Below, piece by piece: positions 60,901 to 64,000 of a DNA stretch of 64,000 bases. Source of the DNA: Gibbula magus (Eukaryota; Mollusca; Gastropoda; Trochida; Trochidae); contig OW388300.1 in assembly GCA_936450465.1 (NCBI GenBank), positions 43,370,358 to 43,434,357 on the forward strand, read 5' to 3'. Position numbers and translations under genes: made by a program. The notes under the pieces are model-generated. The model had not been told where the DNA came from. It made no database searches and saw only the letters and a program-made list of their open reading frames with translations. Each line of letters opens with the position of its first letter. The stretch's first letter is position 1.

Positions 60901-63900
60901 TCCCCAGCTGCCGAGAGTACGAGAGTACGAGCTGAGTCTGAGAGAGGTCAGGAAGATCCTGATGGTGGCTGTGGCGAAGATACGCGACCAGAAGTTCCTA
61001 CACGAGGCGCCGGGAGAACATTTAGGTGTGTACCATAAGACCTGGCGTCAACGGTAATCCTCAGTGTTATTTAGCCATTGGTAACACTTATTTACATGTT
61101 CGTGAGAGGGCTTTATTTCAGGAAGAACAGCACCTTTAATGCTTGACATTCAGCTTGCGAATGTCATTCACAATTGTTTCTTACTTATGCAAGTTCAGAG
61201 CTTTGAGTGAGTTAGTGAGTTATTGCTTAACGCCGCTTCGGCAGTATCAGAGCTGTTTGCTGTAAGAGCTTTGAAAGGAAACTTGGTTGAAACAATTGCT
61301 ATGTTGTATCTTGCAAAATGTTTGTCTAGTTCCATAATGCAATTTTCCTAGAGATGTTAGAAGTTTTCCACTTTGTATTTTTTTAAAACTAGCACAATCT
61401 CAGTAAAAGAAGTTAGGGCTGTATTTTGCGATATAAGCAAAGCATTTGATAAAGTTTGGCACAAGGGAATCATTCAAAAACTAAAATCTTGTGGAATTGA
61501 TGGAAATTTACTGCAATGGTTTGAAAGTTATTTGCAAAATAGAATGCAAAGAGTAGTTATTCAAGGTTATAAATCTGAATTAAAACCAATAACAGCAGGG
61601 GTGCCTCAGGGATCAGTCCTTGGACCTCTGTTATTTCTAGTGTACATAAATGACATAGTTGATGGAATTGAAAGTAACATACGCCTCTTTGCAGATGACA
61701 CGTCACTCTATGTAATAATCGACGATCCCTATACGAGTGCCTCTACTTTAAATTCAGACTTACAGAGAATATCTAAATGGGCTGAAATGTGGCAAGTAAA
61801 ATTTAACCCTAATAAGACTGAAACCATCCAATTTTCACGCAAAACCGAACCCTCCATTAAAACTCCACTTTTGATGAATGGGACCCCTATAAATGAAGTG
61901 CAAAGTCATAAACATTTAGGTATCATTTTTCAGGAAAACCTCTTGTGGCACTCTCATATTAATGAAATGATTAAAAAAATTAGCCCAATGATAAATTGTC
62001 TTCGTAGTTTTAAATACAGATTGTCTCGAAAAACTCTTGAAATTATGTACAAATCCTTCATTTTGCCTTTATTTGATTATTGCTGTCATCTCTGGGACAA
62101 TTGCACAATTGAACAATCCATTTCACTCGAACACCTTCATTTGGATGCTTTACGCACAATATGTGGTGCTGTTAGAGGTACTAGTCACTCGAAACTATAT
62201 ACTGAGACAAACCAGACCTCCTTAGCGAAAAGAAGAGAAAAGTTCAAATTAACCTTATTTTATAAAATGACTAACCATATGGTTCCAGACTATCTTTGTA
62301 ATCTCGTGCCAGGGAATGTATCTGACAACAGTAACTATAACCTTAGGAATAATGACAATTTTCAGACTATACGATGCAAATCTGTTTATTACGCTAATTC
62401 GTTCCTGCCCGATACAATCAAGTTGTGGAATAATCTTCCTTCAAATATTACAAATGCTCCCTCTGTTGGGCAGTTTAAGAACCTAATCAAACCACAGGCA
62501 GATACTAATACAATGTTTGATTTGAATTACGGTACCCGATTCTGTCAAATCATTCACTGTCGTCTTAGATTAGGATGCAGTGACTTAAACAATGATAAAT
62601 ATAATCGTTTCATTTCTGATAATTCCCGCTGTTCATGCTCACATGTATGTGAGGATGCCTTCCATTTCTTTTTCATGTGTCCTGAATATAGTAACATTCG
62701 ATACGAATCATACTTCTACGTTAAAGGATTTTCCATACGGGATGTACTAAACGGTAATAACTCAATATCGCACGAGAGGAATATACATATTCTTGAGTCA
62801 GTTCATCAATTCATTATTTCTTCAAAACGATTTGATTCTTAATATTATGCTTCATGTTTGACTTACTTGTATCAGCTGACCACGAAACAAACATGTTTAG
62901 ATTATTTAATACTATATTTATGTGTATGTTTTTGTGTACACAATTCTGTTTAAATGTGAACCTATGTATTATGTACTCTGGAGCGGCATTAATATAAGCC
63001 ATTTAGGCTTGTTTGCCAATCCTTTTCTATTGAATAAAATATGTTTAAACCACAATCTCAGTAAAAGGTACCAGTACTGGCTTGAGATTTAATTGATTTA
63101 CAAAACATACAATCTCACAGAAAATGTATTTCCCTCCAGACGAGACTGCCGAGTGGAAAGCGAGCTCAGCAGAGTGTGATGTGGAGCTCGCGGAGGAGCA
63201 CTCGATCGTGTACGGAGTGAGGGAGATCCTCGAGTCACGTATGCAGAACCGAGATGACGTCGCCCAGTTTGAGAGTTCCCTCAAGGACATGTTTCCGCTG
63301 ACTGCCACAGCTCAGATTGACTCTAACTACTCTGCTCATGACCCGCGACTCGTCAGCGCCATCTGTGAACAGCTCAAGGAAGAGAATATGAAGGAGAGTC
63401 AGGAACTCATTGATAAGGTGACGGACATAGTTTATCACACAAGCTAGCTTTCTGAAGCCAGTGTATGAAATAAGACAAGCCAATGCAATTGCTTGAGCAA
63501 ATGATACTTCTTGGGATTTTGTTTAGTTTTCATCTTTTATTGTCCAAGTGACATGTTTGGGTTGACGCTTTTTTATGCTTATTTCATGGAGTGATAAAGT
63601 ACATGGATTATCTTTGAATTGTATTTTGTACTCGTTGAGAGGCAGACCTTCCATAAGCAAGTTATGGCATATATAAATTTAAGCTCCATGCCTTGACAGT
63701 GTGAATTTGAAACATGATGCTCAACCAACATGAACTGATGAAGTAAAGATCTGTAGTTGAACTCTGTCTCTATTTACAGATCCTACAGTTGAACTCTGCC
63801 CTGAAGTTAAAGCAGCCTGTCATCCTGACAGGTCAAGCAGGGAGCGGCAAGTCGACATGCGCGTCTGTCCTGGCTCGAGCCATCAACTTCCTCAACTACA

Positions 63901-63980
63901 AACTGTTCGCACCAGACCACAGTAAGGATGAGCTCACTACGGACCGCGACTTCATCTTCCAGCTCAGCCAGAAGGTCAAG
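13106..63980 (+). CDS. DNHD1: Divergent dynein heavy chain, DNHD1-like (46 exons, 3' partial)
   Basis: Forty-six exons splice in perfect phase into 2,300 codons; coordinates are in the block entries. The start ATG (13106) follows an in-frame stop (13070-13072) and a good acceptor at 13046-13048. Order: N-terminal tail (1-595), Ser-rich disordered insert (596-782), stalk-proximal tail and linker (783-1739), AAA1 (P-loop K1815), a long spacer, and AAA2 (P-loop K2257), where the window ends. The remaining AAA modules and microtubule-binding stalk would lie further right. It is clearly a dynein heavy chain (FEWLKALRY, YGYEYLG-like YDYEYLGPQ, TPLTERAFLSL, two P-loops). AAA1 is too divergent for a canonical axonemal DNAH, which points to DNHD1, whose loss in humans disrupts sperm flagella. 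DNAH14 was considered and fits worse. The name is inference; the gene model is strong. Confidence 0.82.
14768..15093. mobile_element. hAT-like MITE
   Basis: Terminal inverted repeats are GGGTGAAACGGTACG at left and, reversed from the right, GGGGTGAAATGGTTCAC. Subterminal CGGTCCGGTACG and TACCGTGTACTGAACCG words are typical of GGTACCG-rich hAT relatives. TACTTGAT occurs near both ends but is not exactly adjacent at the left, so the duplication is unproven. It is non-coding, in intron 3. Confidence 0.5.
15111..15251. repeat. Inverted repeat with perfect 16-bp arms
   Basis: ACGTTGTATGCTTCTC at 15111-15126 is the exact reverse complement of 15236-15251. Further palindromic words lie inside (GATGATACAGT, GATGATACTGG). 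It starts only 18 bp after the hAT-like MITE, so two small elements sit side by side, or this one hosted the other. Confidence 0.6.
16005..16208. mobile_element. Palindromic MITE
   Basis: The two arms of about 65 bp begin TAACATTGTTACATTTGGGG and include CAATTAGTACAAATTCTTGT; the right arm is the diverged reverse complement ending CAAATGTAACAATGTTA. The terminus is itself a small palindrome (TAACATTGTTA). The loop contains CACACGACCACGGGACC. It lies in intron 4. Confidence 0.6.
17182..17625. mobile_element. 444-bp foldback element
   Basis: The left end CAGTCTGATTAAAATCGACC and the right end, reversed CAGTCTGATTTAAATAGACG, begin arms that stay alignable for roughly 150 bp or more, including GAGGAATAAAAGTTGCA-type and CCAATCACA words. 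The whole could fold into one long hairpin. Non-coding; intron 6. Confidence 0.6.
19450..22947 (+). CDS. DNHD1: Dynein exons 9-15: conserved tail region
   Basis: Exons: 19450-19599, 20188-20357, 20730-20840, 21062-21109, 21828-21911, 22468-22557, 22867-22947 (residues 297-541). Exons 10-11 carry the most recognisable N-terminal block: YVFSTFGVLHVYG, then SLGEWQREAVLWGAV, IPFFKNYLILKMFRRW and RSNKLYLDFLRRQ. Axonemal dyneins have the same FS-x-FGV, LAEWxREA, IPFFrxfl and FxxWr order. Exons 14-15 are a charged helical segment. Confidence 0.8.
20405..20584 (+). repeat. Degenerate (ATC)n microsatellite
   Basis: About 180 bp of ATC/ATT triplets in intron 10. It yields long poly-Ile and poly-Met frames on the two strands that are not genes. 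Confidence 0.95.
21120..21360. repeat. Dispersed repeat with TGACGTCA, shared with 24405-24490
   Basis: Shared words with the 24.4-kb copy include TATCAGACTTGAGGAAAATT, then a variable stretch, then AGTGACGTCACT (AGTGACATCACT in the other copy) and TTATAAT. TGACGTCA is at 21210-21217. Intron 12; the limits are approximate. Confidence 0.45.
21765..21816 (+). repeat. 12-bp minisatellite GAGAGGATGTAT
   Basis: Four near-perfect tandem copies (GAGAGGATGCAT, then three of GAGAGGATGTAT) end 12 bp before the acceptor of exon 13 (exon start 21828). They are purine-rich where a pyrimidine tract would be expected. Confidence 0.85.
22233..22335 (+). repeat. SINE 3' fragment
   Basis: GGCTTTCTCTCTGCAATAAT, then ACCAGCAGCCGTGATATAAG and GAAAGCAGCTTTAAATCC-A-ACTCACCTC match the 3' half of the full SINE at 38753-39061. 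Intron 13. Confidence 0.65.
22990..23295 (+). repeat. tRNA-derived SINE, old copy
   Basis: Nearly full length but diverged: the tRNA-like head (CAGTGGTCAGCGCGTTTCAG, GGTTGGAATCC), a body with TTCTACATGCAGTAAGCTTT, and a tail with AGCAGCCGTGATATAAGTGA. The A and B boxes are decayed. Intron 15. Confidence 0.65.
23963..25657 (+). CDS. DNHD1: Dynein exons 16-19: tail with Ser-rich disordered insert
   Basis: Exons: 23963-24126, 24609-24792, 25037-25254, 25501-25657 (residues 541-782). Exon 16 (LGNFVKLVDQLIVEHMFDIT) and the start of exon 17 (LLGLSPGKDRFQKVLVGTL) are dynein-tail-like. From about residue 625 to 770 the chain is Ser/Thr/Asp/Glu-rich without hydrophobic periodicity (STKSTAGTSQLSSLIQDTRS), so it is predicted disordered, an insertion relative to usual axonemal dyneins. 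Two exons here end CATG before GTTGGT donors. Confidence 0.75.
24405..24490. repeat. Partner copy of the 21.1-kb dispersed repeat
   Basis: TATCAGATTTGAGGGAAATT, then AGTGACATCACT, then TTATAATTGATAAT. The central CRE-like palindrome has lost one base relative to the 21.2-kb copy. Intron 16. Confidence 0.4.
25925..26165. repeat. Palindrome-rich repeat with TGACGTCA (copy B)
   Basis: The outer palindrome is GACTTTTACGAAATGAGTGT against ATTTCGTAAAAGTC, flanked by a shared unit with copy A (9605-9850) that ends CTACAGTGACGTCACAAAC (TGACGTCA at 26142-26149). Intron 19. Confidence 0.55.
26732..30398 (+). CDS. DNHD1: Dynein exons 20-24: start of linker-proximal tail
   Basis: Exons: 26732-26906, 27424-27642, 28316-28438, 28830-28991, 30297-30398 (residues 782-1042). 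The sequence is helical and charged, with regularly placed Trp and aromatic residues (YNKWLNQIHQYCQRWTNTSV; TELRQWSEKVRNFDKNF; WASWEAFLMQMQE). This fits the helical-bundle region before the linker. The exon 20 and 21 donors are GTTAGG and GTTAGA, weaker than average but in phase. Confidence 0.78.
28494..28680 (-). repeat. Foldback fragment with Crypton-like ORF start
   Basis: The inverted words CAAGACCTGACTCTCAG (28495-28511) and CTGAGGGAGTCAGGTCC (reversed) enclose a CG-rich loop. Beyond it on the minus strand is a frame reading QLNLFADLTDEEISKILHNR then DHSNPKQVT. That resembles the N-terminal helix of the tyrosine-recombinase-derived DUF3504/Crypton proteins (typically ending in a KNTKK-like run). 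No ATG; remnant only. Intron 22. Confidence 0.35.
29059..29220. repeat. Long-armed palindromic repeat (copy 1 of 3)
   Basis: ATACCATGTTTATCTCATC at left is matched by GATGAGATAAACATGGTAT at right; arms of about 50 bp also include GAGGTAGAAAGGTTATA. The 3' flank TATTCTATTTATTATATGAT and CCTTGTAATTATGTCCGAAA recurs at 43030-43080. Related copies are at 42993-43260 and 56665-56965. It directly follows exon 23. Confidence 0.65.
29376..29411 (+). repeat. GTGTTCAT 8-bp tandem repeat
   Basis: Four consecutive copies of GTGTTCAT in intron 23. Simple sequence. Confidence 0.85.
29511..29576 (+). CDS. DNHD1: Candidate optional dynein exon (22 codons)
   Basis: A 66-bp open segment with a CAG acceptor (29508-29510) and a GTATCC donor (29577) is phase 0 at both ends, so it could be spliced between exons 23 and 24 without a frameshift. 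It encodes RLAHAKTKKQQQEALQNPSL then IM, polar and helix-compatible, and begins RL like exon 24 (RLEKEARELS). It may be a cassette exon or a coincidental open segment. Confidence 0.35.
30905..31900 (+). repeat. Left subterminal repeat array of the piggyBac
   Basis: Five diverged units lie at about 30911, 31061, 31441, 31648 and 31829. Each reads roughly TTATATGGAATTGAAGACAA, then TTTCTCTTTACAATGATGTA, then AAAATTATNNAAAT-CG and a GGTTC. The same units recur at the other end of the element in the same, not inverted, direction. Confidence 0.7.
32157..34191 (-). CDS. piggyBac transposase with one frame shift near the N-terminus
   Basis: This DDE transposase excises and inserts at TTAA. An uninterrupted frame runs to 32157 but opens upstream only with GTG; the plausible ATG (34191) is in another frame. 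That frame gives 49 typical N-terminal residues (MLRGRGRKALRRPRALHTRT, then an acidic run) and meets TGA at 34044-34042. One extra T there separates it from the main frame. Motifs: DEGMVPWKG (first Asp, codon 33299-33297), FMDNYYSSTNLY (second Asp, 33062-33060), YMGGVDRADQM (third Asp, 32741-32739), and a C-terminal Cys/His-rich domain (CVVCSKAKRA ... ECTDCNVSLC ... CFKLYH). All catalytic residues are kept, so the copy is young. PGBD4-type relatives have the same order. Confidence 0.85.
34192..34800. other. Transposase 5' flank, GC-rich
   Basis: This is the likely promoter side of the transposase: CG-rich, with a CTG-free run of CCCGGA words. Between 34530 and 34740 a unit of about 70-80 bp with GGACCCCGGATTC and TTCCCATG words repeats about three times in diverged form. 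Open frames here on both strands are by-products of the GC content. Confidence 0.4.
35540..36180 (+). repeat. Right subterminal repeat array of the piggyBac
   Basis: Four units lie at about 35549, 35700, 35890 and 36089. The first two are nearly identical over about 110 bp, including AACATGCGCATTATA, TTTTTCTCTTTACAATGATG and AAAAATCGGACTTGCGGTTC. The direction is the same as in the left array. Confidence 0.75.
36219..36298 (+). repeat. Two tandem 38-bp semi-palindromes
   Basis: GCTATCTGCCCATGTGGCGA (36219) and the same at 36261, each ending GACAGATAAGC, differ by one base over 38 bp and are 42 bp apart. The ends GCTATCTG and CAGATAAGC are near-complementary, so each can fold. They lie about 0.4 kb inside the right end of the piggyBac. 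Confidence 0.8.
36800..37060 (+). repeat. TTTCTGA/TACTGAT heptamer array before exon 25
   Basis: About twenty diverged copies of a 6-8 bp word (TTCTGAT, TACTGAT, TTCTGACT) run from ~36820 to ~37030 and merge into the pyrimidine tract of the exon 25 acceptor (AG at 37067-37068). Each contains CTGAC/CTGAT, the usual branch-point shape. Confidence 0.85.
37069..43895 (+). CDS. DNHD1: Dynein exons 25-33: linker, N-terminal part
   Basis: Exons: 37069-37266, 37553-37723, 38473-38713, 40241-40404, 40887-41021, 41528-41623, 42050-42181, 42746-42974, 43722-43895 (residues 1043-1556). Linker hallmarks: RHWRMIFLGMNEPYDPGQQF (canonical RHW), WLYLLKIFERPEMYQKFAPH (canonical W-x-YLE-x-IF), WMRVVSKDSSVMSVVSRRWG, FPRLYFLSNREIVDMLGISR (canonical FPRFYFLSNDELLEIL), VRKCFPGIHNLVF, and WLRSLENLSKNTMTVMLQAC. 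Exon 28 starts with a basic segment (EPSKRMSSPTRRQSKLERY) unusual for the family. The exon 25 donor (GTCCTT) is weak. Confidence 0.85.
37724..38200 (+). repeat. DNHD1: Tandem copies of the exon 26 end with its splice donor
   Basis: A unit of about 90-100 bp is made of the last ~45 bp of exon 26 (GATCTGCCGCTCCTACACAG, GCTTTCTAACGAGGCTCTCA), the AAGGTGAGT donor and ~45 bp of intron (TTTAACTTGAGTTGG, TTGATTGATTG). It recurs about five times, decaying. The copy near 38050 keeps ATCTGCCGCTCTTACACAGG and a perfect AAGGTGAGT. Confidence 0.85.
38753..39061 (-). repeat. Full-length tRNA-derived SINE with 15-bp target duplication
   Basis: Read on the minus strand it starts GGGGGCGGGATAGCGCAGTG, has an A box (TAGCGCAGTGG) and B box (GGTTCGAATCC), then a ~230-bp body containing TTCTACACGCAGTAAGGTTT and CTGCTAGT-free tail words, and ends ACTCACCTCACC. 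CACCAACTTAATTAA flanks it exactly on both sides (38738-38752 and 39062-39076). It inserted about 40 bp past the exon 27 donor. The cloverleaf is not kept, so it is a SINE, not a tRNA gene. Confidence 0.85.
39367..40094 (-). mobile_element. Modular interspersed element, copy 3
   Basis: Reverse orientation to copies 1-2 (7897-9187). Read on plus it starts AGCTCATCAGGCCTGAAAGG, has four to five ~145-bp monomers (each with GTGTGCAGACTCCTTGGCCA, GACCCCATGACCCCAAATGG and AACCTATTTTCATCTTCTT) and ends TGATGAGCTACAGAGCCCAT. It is the best-preserved copy. It sits just before exon 28. Confidence 0.65.
41648..41705 (+). repeat. Single end of the TTAA MITE family
   Basis: TTAAAGGGGCAGTAGCACGT matches the left end of the MITE at 5764-5922. 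No matching right end was found nearby, so it is a truncated copy. Intron 30. Confidence 0.55.
42190..42500 (+). repeat. Direct tandem duplication, ~150-bp unit
   Basis: Two copies, starting GTCAACCTGTCACCTTCTCA (~42193) and GTCAACCTGTCACCTTCTGA (~42342), are about 95 percent alike and end AATAATGTTATTGTAATGTA. It begins 12 bp after exon 31. Each copy contains ATTCAGGTATATT, a paired acceptor/donor-like word. Confidence 0.85.
42993..43260. repeat. Palindromic repeat family (copy 2 of 3)
   Basis: It starts CTAATACCATGTTTATCTCA and CCTTGTAATTACGTCCGAAA as at 29.1 kb, then carries a segment shared with 56.8-56.95 kb (ATGACGTCAAAT, ATATCAGTCACT, TTATTTTCACTG). TGACGTCA is at 43177-43184. Right after exon 32. 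Confidence 0.6.
43896..46707. other. Intron 33 (2.8 kb)
   Basis: Mostly featureless AT-rich sequence. The only structure I see is the perfect-armed hairpin MITE at 44685-44806. No exon-like segment in phase was recognised. Confidence 0.5.
44685..44806. mobile_element. 122-bp hairpin MITE
   Basis: Arms of about 35 bp, AGAAATGAAGTTTGCTGTAC then CCCAATGTGTTTTGT, mirror ACAAAACACTTTGGGGTACA then GCGAACTTTATTTCT with few mismatches; the loop is about 50 bp. Non-coding. Confidence 0.75.
46708..48846 (+). CDS. DNHD1: Dynein exons 34-36: linker, C-terminal part
   Basis: Exons: 46708-46924, 47883-48034, 48667-48846 (residues 1556-1739). Recognisable: FPAQCVLVSEAIIWERGVSR (canonical YPxQvxxLaxqixWT), LTSLIKQTLHHRDIMDGLTD (canonical Lit-x-dVHaRDivexL) and FEWLKALRY (canonical FeWxxQLRyYW). 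A basic, poorly conserved tail (NVPGRPGKTTGRRSLVSVSG) follows, absent from typical heavy chains. Confidence 0.85.
47645..47720 (+). repeat. SINE middle fragment
   Basis: ACTAGTTCCGGCTAATGTTC then GCAGGTTTCATTGCAATGCA and TAGCCACAT match the central body of the SINE at 38753-39061. Intron 34. Confidence 0.6.
49049..50908 (+). CDS. DNHD1: Dynein exons 37-39: AAA1 module
   Basis: Exons: 49049-49305, 49847-49979, 50796-50908 (residues 1739-1906). AAA1 is normally the main ATPase that drives the power stroke. The N-loop reads YDYEYLGPQSGLVLTPLTER; the Walker A loop is GPSGTGKSET (K1815, where canonical dyneins have GPAGTGKTET), so nucleotide binding is likely. The next strand is FTINCNENL. Walker B is CWALFDNTDRL: Asp 1861 is kept, but the catalytic Glu position is Asn 1862 (canonical WxCFDEFNRI). 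LMSVTAQQL follows as in all heavy chains. Hydrolysis at AAA1 is therefore predicted to be lost or much reduced. Confidence 0.87.
50060..50350. repeat. Palindrome-rich repeat with TGACGTCA
   Basis: AACATATTTATGAAACGAGT at left pairs loosely with GAGTTTCATAAAAATGTTAT (reversed). TGACGTCA is at 50259-50266. It resembles the copy A/B families in layout. Intron 38. Confidence 0.4.
50610..50711. mobile_element. 102-bp near-perfect hairpin
   Basis: GACTTGCTACATTTTGTTAA then CTTTTCCATGCTAGCATAGC mirrors the reverse of GCTATGCTAGCACATAAAAG then TTAACAAAACGTAACAAGTC. Arms are about 44 bp, the loop 14 bp. The inner part (CATGCTAGCATAGCATGG) is itself palindromic. About 85 bp before exon 39. Confidence 0.75.
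52355..52765 (+). repeat. Diverged tandem array, ~95-105-bp unit
   Basis: Four to five units, each with AATCCATAAAGATTAATTGT, CTGTTAGTxTAxGCATGCAA, TGTAGATTAGGTTGGAAAAT and TATGTTGTTGCAGTAAG. Divergence of roughly 15-20 percent suggests an old minisatellite. Confidence 0.8.
55160..55441 (+). repeat. tRNA-derived SINE, 5'-decayed copy
   Basis: The B box (GGTTCGAATCCCGCC) and everything 3' of it are well kept (GGGGCTCGGCAACTGTGTCT, GCAGTAAGGTTTGGGTGCAA, AACTCCAACTCCCTCACC); the A-box side is lost or replaced. Intron 39. Confidence 0.75.
56294..63417 (+). CDS. DNHD1: Dynein exons 40-45: extended AAA1-AAA2 spacer
   Basis: Exons: 56294-56413, 58989-59124, 59523-59713, 60476-60613, 60908-61025, 63140-63417 (residues 1907-2233). 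Exon 40 is basic and Ser/Pro-rich (GDKVIRRNSLTTLHPLPRAE) between large introns, probably an inserted loop. From exon 42 the AAA1 large domain resumes: MHRIVGNVMFNGKLIPASAN then YGCFMTLTKP (canonical G-x-x-i-x-l-x-pxcgiFITMNPGYAGR), ALMRPCALIVPDTQQIIQVT (canonical lFRpvaMxxPD), and LVKFLRLMKTHLPRVREYEL (canonical hydfGlRalksvL). The MNPGYAGR segment has become LTKPSEHTAE, again unlike working dyneins. Exon 45 leads to AAA2. Confidence 0.82.
56527..56665 (+). repeat. tRNA-derived SINE, 3'-truncated copy
   Basis: GGGATAGCGCATTGGTTAGC, TTCGAATCAAGAGGTCCGTG, GGTTCGAATCC, then TTCTACACGCAGTAAGGTTT and AGAGTAGTACCACC, where it is cut by the palindromic repeat starting CCTCACGAGATGAGATAAAC. A and B boxes are both intact. 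Confidence 0.75.
56665..56965. repeat. Palindromic repeat family (copy 3 of 3)
   Basis: It starts CTCACGAGATGAGATAAACA as the right arm of the 29.1-kb copy, then a segment shared with 43.1 kb. It contains TGACGTCA twice (56815-56822, 56855-56862) and the direct repeat CACTAGTGACTGATAACACG. It is inserted into the SINE at 56527. Confidence 0.6.
57140..58095 (+). repeat. Diverged direct duplication (~650-bp spacing)
   Basis: 57145-57450 and 57800-58095 share TTTGATGTTTTA, ATAAACATGATATT versus ATAAACACGATATT, TTTGTTTTTCAG, CTATGATCGGC versus CTACGATCAGC, TGAAATTTGTTATTGCC and ATGATAACA-type words in the same order. TTTTCAG in both looks like a splice acceptor. No conserved frame was seen. Intron 40. 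Confidence 0.45.
58500..58620 (+). repeat. Partner of the 4405-4525 dispersed repeat
   Basis: TTGAACATCTGGCAAAATGG, GGGCTATAACAAGAGAATAA and AGTGGGGGTGGTCTTAGGC match the 4.4-kb copy. It is followed at 58665-58700 by a SINE-tail fragment (GTGGCGTTAAACCCCAACTC). Confidence 0.5.
59735..59935. repeat. Hairpin repeat with two TGACGTCA motifs
   Basis: ATTACTCGCCCGTG at left is the reverse complement of a word at right (GTGGGCGAGTAAT). In between TGACGTCACAAT occurs at 59807 and 59831. It starts about 20 bp after the exon 42 donor. Confidence 0.55.
61205..61265. repeat. Short SINE-tail-like fragment
   Basis: GAGTGAGTTAGTGAGTTATT then GCTTAACGCCGCTTCGGCAG recurs in part at 55996-56035 (GAGTGAGTTATTGTTTAACG). 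It resembles the reverse complement of the main SINE's tail, with TTTAACGCCGCTT as the common core. Confidence 0.45.
61410..62842 (+). CDS. LINE reverse transcriptase, C-terminal part (5'-truncated)
   Basis: The frame is open from the truncation point to TAA at 62840-62842. Motifs: FCDISKAFDKVWHKGIIQKL (RT block with the first catalytic Asp), AGVPQGSVLGPLLFLVYIND, IRLFADDTSLYV (the FADD catalytic pair), KFNPNKTETIQFS, and HKHLGIIFQENLLWHSHI (thumb), then a C-terminal Cys/His motif CSCSHVCEDAFHFFFMCPEY. It copies element RNA at the target site in full-length relatives. No internal stop or frameshift was seen, so this insertion is recent. No native start codon is present. Confidence 0.88.
61410..63050 (+). 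mobile_element. 5'-truncated LINE with 17-bp target duplication
   Basis: CACAATCTCAGTAAAAG occurs exactly at 61393-61409 and 63051-63067, defining a 1,641-bp insertion. It begins inside the reverse transcriptase domain and ends TGAATAAAATATGTTTAAAC with no poly(A). Loss of the endonuclease and 5' part makes it a dead-on-arrival copy. The same tail at 1643-1710 and 4229-4297 shows the family is active or was recently. CR1/Jockey-like affiliation is tentative. Confidence 0.85.
63780..63980 (+). CDS. DNHD1: Dynein exon 46: AAA2 P-loop exon
   Basis: The acceptor is TTTACAG and the donor GTGAGT (63981); residues 2234-2300. It opens ILQLNSALKLKQPVILTGQA then GSGKST: a complete Walker A (K2257) as in the AAA2 of axonemal dyneins (canonical GxxGxGKT/S), followed by LARAINFLNYKLFAPDHSKD. 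AAA2 in dyneins binds ATP structurally. The reading frame continues past the right edge. Confidence 0.85.
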
Positions 63981-64000
63981 GTGAGTTGCGGAGGGGGGTT

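Noticed and set aside
13106..63980. Assignment to DNAH14 or another canonical axonemal dynein
   Set aside because: Canonical DNAH proteins keep GPAGTGKTET, CFDEFNRI and MNPGYAGR in AAA1; this gene departs from all three, and the linker has extra basic insertions.
1..64000. CRISPR array or bacterial operon
   Set aside because: No regularly spaced identical repeats with unique spacers; spliced genes and animal repeats rule out a prokaryote.

Overview
This is an animal nuclear genome window: split genes with GT-AG introns, an AT-rich background, and a dense mix of SINEs, LINEs, palindromic MITEs and DNA transposons. The repeats include a tRNA-derived SINE, a CR1/Jockey-like LINE and modular elements built of ~140-bp monomers. 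Together with the gene content they suggest a marine lophotrochozoan, most likely a mollusc. That taxonomic call is inference; no diagnostic marker gene is present.

Three host genes can be read. (1) 293-5113, plus strand: the 3' nine exons of a gene encoding a Dpy-30 motif, an acidic/basic coiled coil and ankyrin repeats, in part like vertebrate DYDC1/2; its 5' end lies outside the window. (2) 9535 to 6957, minus strand: two coding exons of a CCDC34-like coiled-coil protein; the last exon was not found. (3) 13106-63980, plus strand: 46 exons in perfect phase, 2,300 codons, running off the right edge. They encode the tail, linker, AAA1 and start of AAA2 of a divergent dynein heavy chain, best matched to DNHD1. 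CCDC34 and the dynein are divergently arranged around a CpG-containing, promoter-like stretch near 11.0-11.3 kb. All three families are linked in vertebrates to motile cilia or sperm flagella, so the window looks like a small ciliary neighbourhood (inference).

The dynein introns carry most of the mobile DNA. The largest is a 6.15-kb piggyBac element (30554-36703) with a long, nearly intact transposase ORF on the minus strand, imperfect terminal inverted repeats, and nine same-direction degenerate repeats flanking the transposase. Others are a 1.64-kb 5'-truncated LINE with a perfect 17-bp target-site duplication (61410-63050), a full-length tRNA-derived SINE with a perfect 15-bp duplication beside a splice donor (38753-39061), and a 1.0-kb deletion derivative of a terminal-inverted-repeat transposon with a PHD-like zinc finger (11843-12859). 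There are many hairpin-forming MITEs, and several of them contain the palindrome TGACGTCA.

Two intronic structures stand out. The 3' end of dynein exon 26, splice donor included, is repeated in tandem about five times into the following intron. The intron before exon 25 ends in a long heptamer array resembling repeated branch-point sequences. The dynein itself is odd: AAA1 has an intact P-loop but FDN in place of the Walker B FDE, and about 440 residues separate the first two P-loops.
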